Source: Halonatronum saccharophilum DSM 13868 (GTDB lineage: Bacteria; Bacillota; Halanaerobiia; Halobacteroidales; Halobacteroidaceae). From it: DNA of 64,000 bases. The notes under the pieces are model-generated. The model worked only from the letters and a program-made list of their open reading frames with translations. It searched no databases and had not been told where the DNA came from. Below, piece by piece: positions 24,098 through 31,867 of this stretch. Positions within the stretch are counted from its first letter, which is position 1, and each line of letters starts with the position of its first letter. Both the position numbers and the translations under genes were made by a program. The stretch is taken from contig NZ_KI912097.1 in NCBI RefSeq assembly GCF_000517025.1, forward strand, positions 509,496 through 573,495, read 5' to 3'.

Positions 24098-25414
24098 ATG
24101 GAAGGTTTAAAGATTGCTGTAATCGGTGGTGGAAGTAATTATACTCCAGAGTTGCTCGAAGGGTTTATTAAAAGAGCAGATGAACTACCTGTAAGAGAGA
24201 TTTATCTTGTAGATATTGAAGATGGTAAAGAGAAGTTAGATATAGTAGGAAACCTTGCTAAGAGAATGGTAGAGAAATCAGGTTTGGATATAGATGTTAA
24301 GCTTACTTTAGATAGAAGAGAAGCTATCAAAGATGCCAATTTTGTAAGTACCCAATTTAGAGTTGGCGGTTTAGAAGCTAGATCTAGAGATGAGAGAATA
24401 CCTTTAAAGTATGAGGTATTAGGTCAAGAGACTACAGGGGCGGGTGGTTTTGCTAAGGCTATGCGAACTATTCCTGTGATTATGGATATCTGTAAGGATA
24501 TTGAGGAATTGGCCCCAGATGCTTGGTTGATCAACTTTACCAATCCAGCTGGATTAATTACAGAAGCTATATTAAAGCATACCAATGTTAAGACAATAGG
24601 TCTATGTAACGTACCTATCGGTATGGTTAAGATGGTTGCTAAGATATTAGAGGTTGATAGTGATAGAGTTAAGATGGACTTTGTAGGGTTAAACCATTTA
24701 GTATGGGGCAAGTGTGCTTATCTAGATGGCAAAGATGTAACTATGAAGGTAATTGATAAGCTAGCTGATGGAGCAGAGCTTACTATGAAGAATATTCCTG
24801 ATCTTAACTGGGATAAGGATCTTTTAGAATCTTTAAAGATGATTCCTTGCCCTTATCATAGGTATTACTATATGACCGATGATCTGGTGGCTGATGAGAT
24901 AGAAGCAGCAAATAGTGATAAAGGAACTAGAGCAGAGCAGGTTATGGGAATCGAAAAACAGTTATTTGAGGTTTATGATGATCCAGAGTTGGATATTAAG
25001 CCACCACAATTAGAGCAACGTGGAGGAGCCTATTATTCAGATGCAGCAGTATCATTGATCAGTGCAATCTATAATGATAAGAAGGAAGTTCATACTGTAA
25101 ATGTTAGAAATAATGGTACAATAAAAGGCTTGCCCGATGATGTTTCTATCGAGGTTAATGCCCTTGTAGATAGCACTGGAGCCCACCCAATTACAGTTGG
25201 AAAGCTACCACCGACTATTTATGGGTTGATTCAAAGTGTTAAGGCCTATGAAGAGTTATCTGTAGAAGCAGGAGTTAGTGGAGATTATGGACTATCTTTA
25301 CAGGCCTTGGCTTTACATCCTTTAATCCCCTCTGTCAAAGTAGCTAAGGGGCTATTGGATGAGATTATAGAGCAGAACAGAGATTATTTACCACAATTTA
25401 GTAATAAAGCATAG
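24098..25414 (+). CDS. Family 4 glycoside hydrolase, 6-phospho-beta-glucosidase type
   Basis: 438 residues. NAD-dependent glycosidase hydrolysing phosphorylated disaccharides by a redox-elimination mechanism that also needs a divalent metal. N-terminal Rossmann motif IAVIGGGSNYTPELLEG; NFTNPAG, LCNVPIG (metal Cys) and GLNHLVWG (metal His region) follow. By context it is the ChbF-type hydrolase acting on the PTS product with ChbG. It is 3 nt from celC, so coupled. The last ~420 bp are repeated in the relic at 10036. Confidence 0.9.
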   Translation: MEGLKIAVIGGGSNYTPELLEGFIKRADELPVREIYLVDIEDGKEKLDIVGNLAKRMVEKSGLDIDVKLTLDRREAIKDANFVSTQFRVGGLEARSRDERIPLKYEVLGQETTGAGGFAKAMRTIPVIMDICKDIEELAPDAWLINFTNPAGLITEAILKHTNVKTIGLCNVPIGMVKMVAKILEVDSDRVKMDFVGLNHLVWGKCAYLDGKDVTMKVIDKLADGAELTMKNIPDLNWDKDLLESLKMIPCPYHRYYYMTDDLVADEIEAANSDKGTRAEQVMGIEKQLFEVYDDPELDIKPPQLEQRGGAYYSDAAVSLISAIYNDKKEVHTVNVRNNGTIKGLPDDVSIEVNALVDSTGAHPITVGKLPPTIYGLIQSVKAYEELSVEAGVSGDYGLSLQALALHPLIPSVKVAKGLLDEIIEQNRDYLPQFSNKA

Positions 25415-25433
25415 CTTTCGTAAAAATTATATT

Positions 25434-25641
25434 TGTAGGGTGAACCTGTGTTGATATGGTTTTGGCGAAGGGTCTGCTAAGACCCAGAGATTCACCAGAA
25501 ATAGAATCTCATTAATATTTGATCTAATCTTTTGAAGATATAACGGTTAGTATATCATTTCGGGTAGACCTACAAGTTTTAAAAAAGCAAAAATTCTCCG
25601 TGAAAACCGCATAAACCGCATCCACATAGGTCTGCACCTAC
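25434..25641. repeat. Inverted-repeat element between GH4 gene and chbG
   Basis: TGTAGGGTGAACCTGTGTTG (25434-25453) is an imperfect complement of CACATAGGTCTGCACCTACA (25622-25641). An inner GTCTGCTAAGAC-like pairing exists. The ~290-nt gap has no reading frame. The size and structure suggest a small non-coding mobile repeat. Confidence 0.5.
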
Positions 25642-25706
25642 ATTATAACGTTTAAGTGCCACTTAGCTATTTATATTCTAAACTCGAAGATTGGAGTTGA
25701 TAAGAA

Positions 25707-26462
25707 ATGAAGAGGTTAATTGTTAATGCCGATGATTTTGGTTTGACTGATGGATGTAATGAAGGTATTATCAAAGCGATGAAGGATGGGGTTGTTAGGG
25801 CTACAACTATTATGATTAACATGTCTAAGGCTCAAGATGCTATAAAGTTAGTTAAAGAGAATGGTATAGAGGGCTTAGGGCTTCATTTAACCTTGACCTG
25901 TGGAAGTCCAATTTCTTCTTTAGATAAAGTTCCTACCTTAATAGCTGATGAAAAAAGGTTTTATAGAAGAAGGGGAGAGCTTTTGCCAGTTATGAATTTA
26001 AAGGAGGTTGAATTTGAACTTAGAAATCAGATTGAAACCTTCTTAGGGAGCGGATTGACTTTAACTCATTTAGATAGTCACCATCATATTCATAGTGATG
26101 ATGGGGTAAGAGGAGTTGTAATCAAATTGGCTAAGGAGTATGATTTACCTTTACGCCAACCAAATTCTCAAGTTAAAGAAGAGATAAATCGAGAGGGTGT
26201 TATGACAACTGATCATTTCAGTATGGACTTCTATGGAGAAGGGGCCAACGTAGAGAACCTAAAGAAGATAATTAATAGCTTTGAAGGTGGAACAATTGAG
26301 ATTATGACCCATCCTGCTATTGCTGATGAAGAGTTAAAAGAGATCAGTAGTTATAATGAGCAAAGAGAGAGGGAGTTAGAGGTCTTAACCAGTACAGAGC
26401 TTAAAAAGTACTTAGATGATAAGGAAATAGAACTAATAGGTTTTATGGAATTGAGGGATTAG
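25707..26462 (+). CDS. chbG: YdjC/ChbG-type carbohydrate deacetylase
   Basis: 251 residues. Removes one acetyl group from chitobiose-6P (or related oligosaccharide phosphates) so that the GH4 enzyme can act. Metal site marks: NADDFGLTDGCNEG, HLDSHHHIHSDDGV and the late EIMTHPAI. ATG 25707 behind GGAGTTGATAAG. It is followed with 2 nt spacing by anmK. A second, broken copy lies at 10492-13018. Confidence 0.9.
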   Translation: MKRLIVNADDFGLTDGCNEGIIKAMKDGVVRATTIMINMSKAQDAIKLVKENGIEGLGLHLTLTCGSPISSLDKVPTLIADEKRFYRRRGELLPVMNLKEVEFELRNQIETFLGSGLTLTHLDSHHHIHSDDGVRGVVIKLAKEYDLPLRQPNSQVKEEINREGVMTTDHFSMDFYGEGANVENLKKIINSFEGGTIEIMTHPAIADEELKEISSYNEQRERELEVLTSTELKKYLDDKEIELIGFMELRD

Positions 26463-26464
26463 AT

Positions 26465-27628
26465 ATGCAGAAACTATTAAATATCTACAATAAAGATAAA
26501 CGTTTAGCAATTGGTCTTATGTCGGGAACCTCTTTAGATGGTATAGATGCAGCTTTAGTAGAGATTAAAGGTAAGGGCTTTGATACCCAGGTTGATTTGA
26601 TAAAATTCAATAATCATCCCCTAGATAAGAAGTTAAAAAGTAAGGTTATGAGAGCTTGTTCTATAGAGGAGTCATCGGTTGATTTAATCTGCCAGTTAAA
26701 CTTTGACTTAGGGGAAGAGTTTGCTAAGGCTGCTTTAGATACCTGCAAAGTGGCAGGTGTTGCACCAAGTGAAGTCGATTTGATAGGCTCTCATGGTCAG
26801 ACTATTTACCACCTTCCTCAAAAGAGCACTTTACAGATTGCTGAACCAAGTGTTATTGCTGAGAGGACAGGAATTCTAACAGTTGGAGACTTTAGAGTTA
26901 GAGATGTAGCTACAGGGGGACATGGGGCTCCCTTAGTACCCTATACTGAATATATTCTTTATAGCAATCAAGATAAGACTCTTGCTCTTCAGAATATAGG
27001 TGGAATAGGGAATGTGACTATAATCCCTAAAGGGGCCAACTTAGATGATGTCTATGCCTTTGATACAGGGCCAGGGAATATGATCATTGATGCCATAGTT
27101 TCTCTTATTACTAAAGGTGAGCTAGGTTATGATAAAGATGGTAAGCTTGGGGGCAAAGGTAAGGTTATACCTCATCTTTTAGATGAATTGATGTCCACCC
27201 CTTATATCCAAGCTAAACCACCTAAGACTACCGGTAGGGAAGATTTTGGTCTCCAATTTAGTAAGAAGCTCTTTACTAGGTGCAGAGAGTTGGGGATAAA
27301 GGATGAAGATATGGTAGCAACGGTAACAGCTTTTACCGCTAGATCTATTGCTTATAATTATAAAAGGTGGGTTATGCCTAAAAATAATTTAGATGGAGTG
27401 ATAATTGCAGGGGGAGGTAGCTATAATCCTACTTTGATCAATATGATTAGAAAAGAGTTAGATGGTGTTACAGTTAGATTACAAGAAGACCTTGGTTATT
27501 CTAGTGATGCCAAAGAAGCTATAGCTTTTGCTATACTCGCTAATGAAACTATAAATGGAAATTCAAATAATGTTCCCAGTGTAACAGAAGCTGATAAGCC
27601 GGTGATTATGGGAAAGATTAGTTATTGA
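26465..27628 (+). CDS. anmK: Anhydro-N-acetylmuramic acid kinase
   Basis: 387 residues. Phosphorylates 1,6-anhydro-MurNAc to MurNAc-6P, the MurQ substrate, so it belongs to wall recycling. Signatures: GLMSGTSLDGIDAAL, GSHGQTIYHLP, GDFRVRDVATGGHGAPLVPY, LQNIGGIGNVT, DTGPGNMIID, GGGSYNPTL. ATG 26465 overlaps the end of chbG closely. It is the last intact gene of the operon that began at 19995. Confidence 0.95.
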   Translation: MQKLLNIYNKDKRLAIGLMSGTSLDGIDAALVEIKGKGFDTQVDLIKFNNHPLDKKLKSKVMRACSIEESSVDLICQLNFDLGEEFAKAALDTCKVAGVAPSEVDLIGSHGQTIYHLPQKSTLQIAEPSVIAERTGILTVGDFRVRDVATGGHGAPLVPYTEYILYSNQDKTLALQNIGGIGNVTIIPKGANLDDVYAFDTGPGNMIIDAIVSLITKGELGYDKDGKLGGKGKVIPHLLDELMSTPYIQAKPPKTTGREDFGLQFSKKLFTRCRELGIKDEDMVATVTAFTARSIAYNYKRWVMPKNNLDGVIIAGGGSYNPTLINMIRKELDGVTVRLQEDLGYSSDAKEAIAFAILANETINGNSNNVPSVTEADKPVIMGKISY

Positions 27629-27719
27629 TAGATAATAGATAGCAGATAATTGCCCTATAAAGAGCTGCTCTCTTTGTATGGCACACGGTATATTAATATA
27701 AGGAGGTTATAACTATTAT

Positions 27720-28112
27720 ATGTTTGATAATTTCTTTAATAAGGTTAACCTTTCAGAGGATAGAATAAATATACCTAGTGGAGATATTGATAAATTAGAG
27801 GAATTCTGTAAGGAGTATGATCAAAAGATAGATAGGGCTGGGGGTATAGACCTACAGGTTTTGGGGATTGGGACCAATGGTCATGTAGGTTTTAATGAAC
27901 CAGATCATATCTTAAAGACAGGAACCCATGTGGTGGAGTTGGCCCAAGCTATAAAGTTAATCAGCTTAAATCCAGCCAAAAGGTTGAATTTTGAAGATAA
28001 GAAGGGGAGCATTAAAAAGGGTAAAGATAGAGACTTAATAGTTCTTGATTCTAATTTTAATGTTAAAAGAACCTTCATAGAAGGAATAGAGGTTTATACA
28101 TCTAGTATTTGA
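27720..28112 (+). pseudogene. nagB::nagA chimera (recombination scar)
   Basis: 130 codons in frame. Residues 1-76 equal the middle of NagB (from about 16866), with one conservative change (NGHVGF). From AQAIKLISLNPAKRLN on, the sequence follows the C-terminus of NagA (from about 18391) with moderate divergence. The join lies in GAGTTGGYCCAAG, present in both parents. It has an ATG and AAGGAGG upstream, but lacks most of both active sites. It is almost certainly non-functional, left from a second nagBA copy. Confidence 0.85.
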
Positions 28113-28230
28113 TGGTAGATACTTGCTTAGTTTTTTGTTATAATTAAATGGTATGTAGGACTAGTTGAAATTAATAGTAATAAAGTTTCACTTTGTTACT
28201 ATAATTATAGAGAGTAGGGAGCAGATAAAT

Positions 28231-29085
28231 ATGTTAAAAGGAATTCTAACAAAGATTAAACAGGGTCTAAAGACCTTTAAACCTTCAGAAGAGAAGATTG
28301 CAAGGTTTATTTTAGATAATCCAGATAGAGCTATAGGGTTATCAATAACAGATCTAGCTAATTTTAGTGGAACTAGTGAAGCTAGTGTAGTTAGGTTTTG
28401 TAAAACTTTAGATTTGAAAGGTTATAAGGACCTTAAGCTATCTATATCTTATGATCTATCTACTTCTTCAGATAAGGAGGGTATTATCCATGAGAAGATA
28501 AAGATAGGAGATAAGCCTAATGATATCTTAGCTAAGATATCTGCTGGAAGTATGCAAGCTATTGAGGATACCAAGGAGGTTTTAAGTCTTGACAATCTTG
28601 AAAAGGCTATTGATAAAATAAGCGAGTCCAAAAGAATTTATATCTTTGGTATAGGTGCTTCAGCAATAGTAGGTTTAGACCTTCAGTATAAATTTATGCG
28701 AATTAATATTCCAACCTTTGCTTTCTTAGATAGTGATATGCAATTGACCTCAGCAACCAATATGGAAGAAGGGGATGTAGCAATAGGTATATCTACCTCT
28801 GGAAGGACAAAGGATGTTATAGAAGCTTTAAAAGAAGGGAAAAAGAGAGGGGCAACAACTATAGCTATTACTCAGTATGGTCAGTCGCCAATATTAGAAT
28901 TTTCAGATATAGATTTATTTATAGCTTATGTAGAGAATACCTTTAGAAGTGGGGCTATGGCTTCTCGGATAGCCCAGTTAAACCTTATAGATACTATCTT
29001 TATGGGGGTAGCTGCTAAAAGACATAACCAGGTCTTTGAAAGTCTAAAGGATACTAGAGAGATAGTTGAAGATAAGAAATATTGA
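28231..29085 (+). CDS. RpiR/MurR-family transcriptional regulator
   Basis: 284 residues from ATG 28231 (AGGGAG upstream; the open frame before it lacks a ribosome site). N-terminal HTH (about 10-80, LSITDLANFSGTSEASVVRFCKTL) and C-terminal SIS domain (about 125-260; FGIGASAIVGLD, GISTSGRTKDVI). SIS regulators of this family sense sugar phosphates; MurR binds MurNAc-6P. Likely control of the operon at 19995, by position only. A short TAGTAA...TTACTA hairpin lies at 28174-28192. Confidence 0.88.
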   Translation: MLKGILTKIKQGLKTFKPSEEKIARFILDNPDRAIGLSITDLANFSGTSEASVVRFCKTLDLKGYKDLKLSISYDLSTSSDKEGIIHEKIKIGDKPNDILAKISAGSMQAIEDTKEVLSLDNLEKAIDKISESKRIYIFGIGASAIVGLDLQYKFMRINIPTFAFLDSDMQLTSATNMEEGDVAIGISTSGRTKDVIEALKEGKKRGATTIAITQYGQSPILEFSDIDLFIAYVENTFRSGAMASRIAQLNLIDTIFMGVAAKRHNQVFESLKDTREIVEDKKY

Positions 29086-29120
29086 TTAGTGAAGAGTAAT
29101 GAGTGATGAGTAATCAGTAG

Positions 29121-29163
29121 AGAACCTAGGAGCATTTAGTCAAATGCTCCTAGGTTCTTTTGT
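29121..29163. terminator. Strong terminator after the RpiR gene
   Basis: Perfect 17-bp stem AGAACCTAGGAGCATTT with AGTC loop, then TTTTGTT. The minus strand side is also T-rich enough to serve the convergent gene. Confidence 0.9.
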
Positions 29164-29273
29164 TATCTAGAAAATTATGATTCTTTAGATATAGTGGTTA
29201 ACTTTAACATCAGAACTTAATCACTGTCAGATCTTTTGAATTTAAGGTTTTTTAGGTTTAAGCTGATAGCTGA

Positions 29274-29960
29274 CTAAAATCTTGTCTCTAAACCAAAGAA
29301 TATACCTGATTGGTTATTGTTTAGACTTTCTTCTACTTCTCCATCTTCCAATAGAGATGTATTGCTTTTATCTTTATATCTTGTGAAGCTATAACCAACC
29401 CTTCCTGATAGGTTATCGGCTATCTTTATCTTTGTACCTATTTTACCGAAGTACTTGCTATTAGTATTACTTATACTTTTATCCTCTTTGCCTTCAATTC
29501 TGCTTCGGAAGTTGGCCCTAGGACTAAAGTTAATCTCTCCAAAGGCTGAGAATTTATCATCTAACTTTACTTCTCCTTGACCCCCGATATTAAACCCAGA
29601 TTCCTTAGAAGTTACCTCCATTTCGGGGAAGTAAGTTGAAGATAGGTGAGCACTGCCATAGTCATACCCAATTCCTAAACTCCCTTTTAAGTTCTCTGTG
29701 TTAAAGATATCTTTCATTATAGATAGATTAGCCTTACTTATATCCAATCCTATGCTATATTGATTTATCCTGCTGAAGTTATAATCTCCTTTTAATCTAA
29801 ATCCATTATTCAGAGTAATTTCTCCTCCAATCTCTTTAAAGGAGGTATCTGCTTCAAGAATTTCAAAGTAGAATAGATTATCTGCATATCCTACCTCCTG
29901 TAGACTGACTATTGTCAATAAAAGAACAATTAATATAAGTATCTTCTTCATTTTCTTCAC
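29274..29960 (-). CDS. Outer-membrane beta-barrel-like protein
   Basis: 228 residues. Signal peptide (KKMKKILILIVLLLTIVSLQ, cleavage near YADN) followed by repeated amphipathic strands: FRLKGDYNFSRINQYSIGLDI, LKGSLGIGYDYGSAH, SAFGEINFSPRANF, LSGRVGYSFTRY. It ends GIFFGLETRF. The terminal Phe with alternating residues is the classic signal for outer-membrane barrel assembly. With about 8-10 strands it would be a small barrel. This supports a two-membrane envelope. The gene stands alone, ahead of an AGTGTCTGTGTCAG inverted repeat. Confidence 0.75.
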   Translation of the reverse strand: MKKMKKILILIVLLLTIVSLQEVGYADNLFYFEILEADTSFKEIGGEITLNNGFRLKGDYNFSRINQYSIGLDISKANLSIMKDIFNTENLKGSLGIGYDYGSAHLSSTYFPEMEVTSKESGFNIGGQGEVKLDDKFSAFGEINFSPRANFRSRIEGKEDKSISNTNSKYFGKIGTKIKIADNLSGRVGYSFTRYKDKSNTSLLEDGEVEESLNNNQSGIFFGLETRF

Positions 29961-29984
29961 CTTTCTAGTCTTTTTAATAGTGTT

Positions 29985-30036
29985 AGTGTCTGTGTCAGCA
30001 AATTCAAGAATTTAAATTCTAACTGACACAGACACT
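29985..30036. terminator. Inverted repeat in the divergent region before the iron operon
   Basis: AGTGTCTGTGTCAG (29985-29998) and its perfect complement (30023-30036), with an inner AGAATTTAAATTCT palindrome. There is no T-run in either direction after the outer arm, so role unclear. Confidence 0.5.
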
Positions 30037-30123
30037 TAATTGCTATTAATAATATTCTATCACTTTATCAACTTTAAATCATAGTAAAGTTATGGGAAAA
30101 ATAAAATTTCTTTTAATTACCTC

Positions 30124-30190
30124 TTGACAGTGATAATGGTTTTCAATATAATAAGATTGTGAGCTGGAAATGATAATCGTTTTCGGTTAA
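30124..30190 (+). promoter_or_regulatory. Fur-controlled promoter of the iron-binding protein gene
   Basis: TTGACA (30124-30129), 17-nt spacer, TATAAT (30147-30152). The spacer is GTGATAATGGTTTTCAA, a Fur-box type sequence, and a second box TGATAATCGTTTTCGG lies at 30171-30186. Repression by Fur-iron would block RNA polymerase directly. Confidence 0.8.
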
Positions 30191-30243
30191 AAGAGCTAAA
30201 AACTCTACATAATAATATTTATAAAATATAAGGAGGAAGAAAG

Positions 30244-31281
30244 ATGTTTAAGAAAAGGACTTTATTAGGAGTAGGAGTATTGGCATTAGTTTTATTGTTA
30301 AGTTTTAGTAGTACTACAGAGGCCTTCTTTGGTTGGTTTAGAAGGGGTAACCAAGAGGAGATAACCATTTATTCTGGAAGATCTGAAAATTTGATTGGAC
30401 CAGTATTTGATAAGTTTACTGAAGAGACAGGAATTGAAGTAAATGTACGATATGGAGATACTGCAGAGTTGGCTGCTACAATTCTAGAAGAGGGTGATAA
30501 TAGCCCTGCAGATATCTTCTTTGCTCAAGATGCAGGTGCATTAGGAGCATTAGCTAGGGAAGGTCGCCTTCAAACTTTACCTCAAGAGTATTTAGATAAA
30601 GTTGATTCTAGATTAAGATCACCAGAAGGGGAATGGCTAGGTATATCAGGAAGAGCTAGAGTTGTTGCTTATAATACTGACCAGGTTAATGAGGATGAAC
30701 TACCTGATACTATCTGGGGTTTTACAGAGCCTGAATGGGAAGGACGTATCGGCTGGGCACCTACTAATGGATCTTTCCAAGCCTTTGTAACAGCTTTGCG
30801 TGTTATAGAAGGGGATGAGAGAGCAGAGAAATGGTTACGTGGAATCCAAGCTAACAATCCACTTAGGTACCATAACAATACAAGTACTGTAGAGGGAGTT
30901 AGCAGAGGAGAAGCACATATAGGTTTTGTGAATCATTATTACTTATTTAGATTCTTAGCAGAATATGGAGAAAGCTTCCCAGTAAGACATTTATATACCA
31001 CAAATGATGCCGGTTCTATGATCAATATAGCAGGTATAGGAGCTTTGGATACTGCTGATAATGATAAGGCAATCAATAAGTTTATAGAATTCTTGTTAAC
31101 ACCAGAGGTTCAACAACACTTTGTTGAGGGAAATAATGAATATCCAACTGTAAAAGGTATGGTTGTAGATAATCCATTACTAAAGCCTTTAGAAGAGATT
31201 AATACTCCAGATATCGATTTATCTGATATTGAAGATTTAGAAGGAACATTAGAGTTATTATCAGAAGTAGGAGCATTATAA
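30244..31281 (+). CDS. Ferric-iron ABC transporter substrate-binding protein (FbpA/FutA type)
   Basis: 345 residues. Signal peptide (about 1-28, ends TTEAFF), then ITIYSGRSENLIGPVFDKFTEE at the start of the first lobe, EWLGISGRARVVAYN, and the paired iron-ligand tyrosines in FVNHYYLFRF. No lipobox, so it is periplasmic or tethered by an uncleaved signal. GGAGGAAGAAAG precedes ATG 30244. Separated from the permease by its own terminator and a repeat, with matching Fur promoters on both units. Confidence 0.9.
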   Translation: MFKKRTLLGVGVLALVLLLSFSSTTEAFFGWFRRGNQEEITIYSGRSENLIGPVFDKFTEETGIEVNVRYGDTAELAATILEEGDNSPADIFFAQDAGALGALAREGRLQTLPQEYLDKVDSRLRSPEGEWLGISGRARVVAYNTDQVNEDELPDTIWGFTEPEWEGRIGWAPTNGSFQAFVTALRVIEGDERAEKWLRGIQANNPLRYHNNTSTVEGVSRGEAHIGFVNHYYLFRFLAEYGESFPVRHLYTTNDAGSMINIAGIGALDTADNDKAINKFIEFLLTPEVQQHFVEGNNEYPTVKGMVVDNPLLKPLEEINTPDIDLSDIEDLEGTLELLSEVGAL

Positions 31282-31301
31282 TTAGGAAGTTAAATTATAT
31301 T

Positions 31302-31348
31302 AAAAACCTAGAAACTGTCAGTTAGACTGGCGAGTTCTAGGTTTTTAT
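31302..31348 (+). terminator. Terminator after the iron-binding protein gene
   Basis: AAAAACCTAGAA / TTCTAGGTTTTT stem around an ACTGTCAG...CTGGCGAGT inner loop, followed by ATTTTTTG. Confidence 0.85.
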
Positions 31349-31379
31349 TTTTTGTAAAAGTGAAGGTTAATAAGTAATT

Positions 31380-31560
31380 AAGTGTCACTTTCGTGCCACT
31401 AGTAATGGGTAATCAGTAATGAGTAATGGGTAAAACCTTAAAAAACCCCTTTGTTGCCTAAATTTGAATAAGAGGTCTTTAGGTTTTAATCTTACTCATT
31501 ACTCGTCACTCATCACTGATTACTAGTTGCACAAAAGTGCAACTATATTACTATATAGTT
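31380..31560. repeat. GAGTAATCA-type palindromic interspersed repeat, copy 2
   Basis: CACTTTCGTGCCACTAGTAA at one end, GAGTAATGGGTAAAACCTTA in the middle-left, and TTACTCATTACTCGTCACTC in the right arm, ending in GTTGCACAAAAGTGCAAC. Same layout as 5690-5850. Confidence 0.7.
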
Positions 31561-31636
31561 TCAATAAATCTCATAAAACCTCCCTTAAAAAACAAAGTAA
31601 AATCATAAGAATAATAAGATTCCTTCTATTTACCTC

Positions 31637-31665
31637 TTGACTTTGATAATTGTTTTCAATATAAT
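31637..31665 (+). promoter_or_regulatory. Second Fur-controlled promoter (permease/ATPase unit)
   Basis: TTGACT (31637-31642), 17-nt spacer TTGATAATTGTTTTCAA resembling a Fur box, TATAAT (31660-31665). Architecture is nearly identical to the promoter at 30124. A 200-nt leader follows; a 63-codon frame from TTG 31677 runs to the permease start but has no ribosome site and is probably chance. Confidence 0.8.
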
Positions 31666-31867
31666 GAAAGTTGTAGTTGTCGATTGAAATTATTACTAAA
31701 TTCAAGGATGATATACATACTAAGATAGTACTAGTTAATGGGAGGGCTAGGATGATAAGAAGAAATGTTTTTTTAAATATTTTTGAAAAAAGTCGGAATT
31801 TATTCTTGGAAATTAATAGATACTTGAGCTTCTTGACAAGAAGTGCTAAAAAGGTGGAGGATATATA

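Noticed and set aside
31677..31867. 63-codon frame leading into the iron permease
   Set aside because: TTG start without ribosome site, basic composition, no similarity; more likely an untranslated leader.
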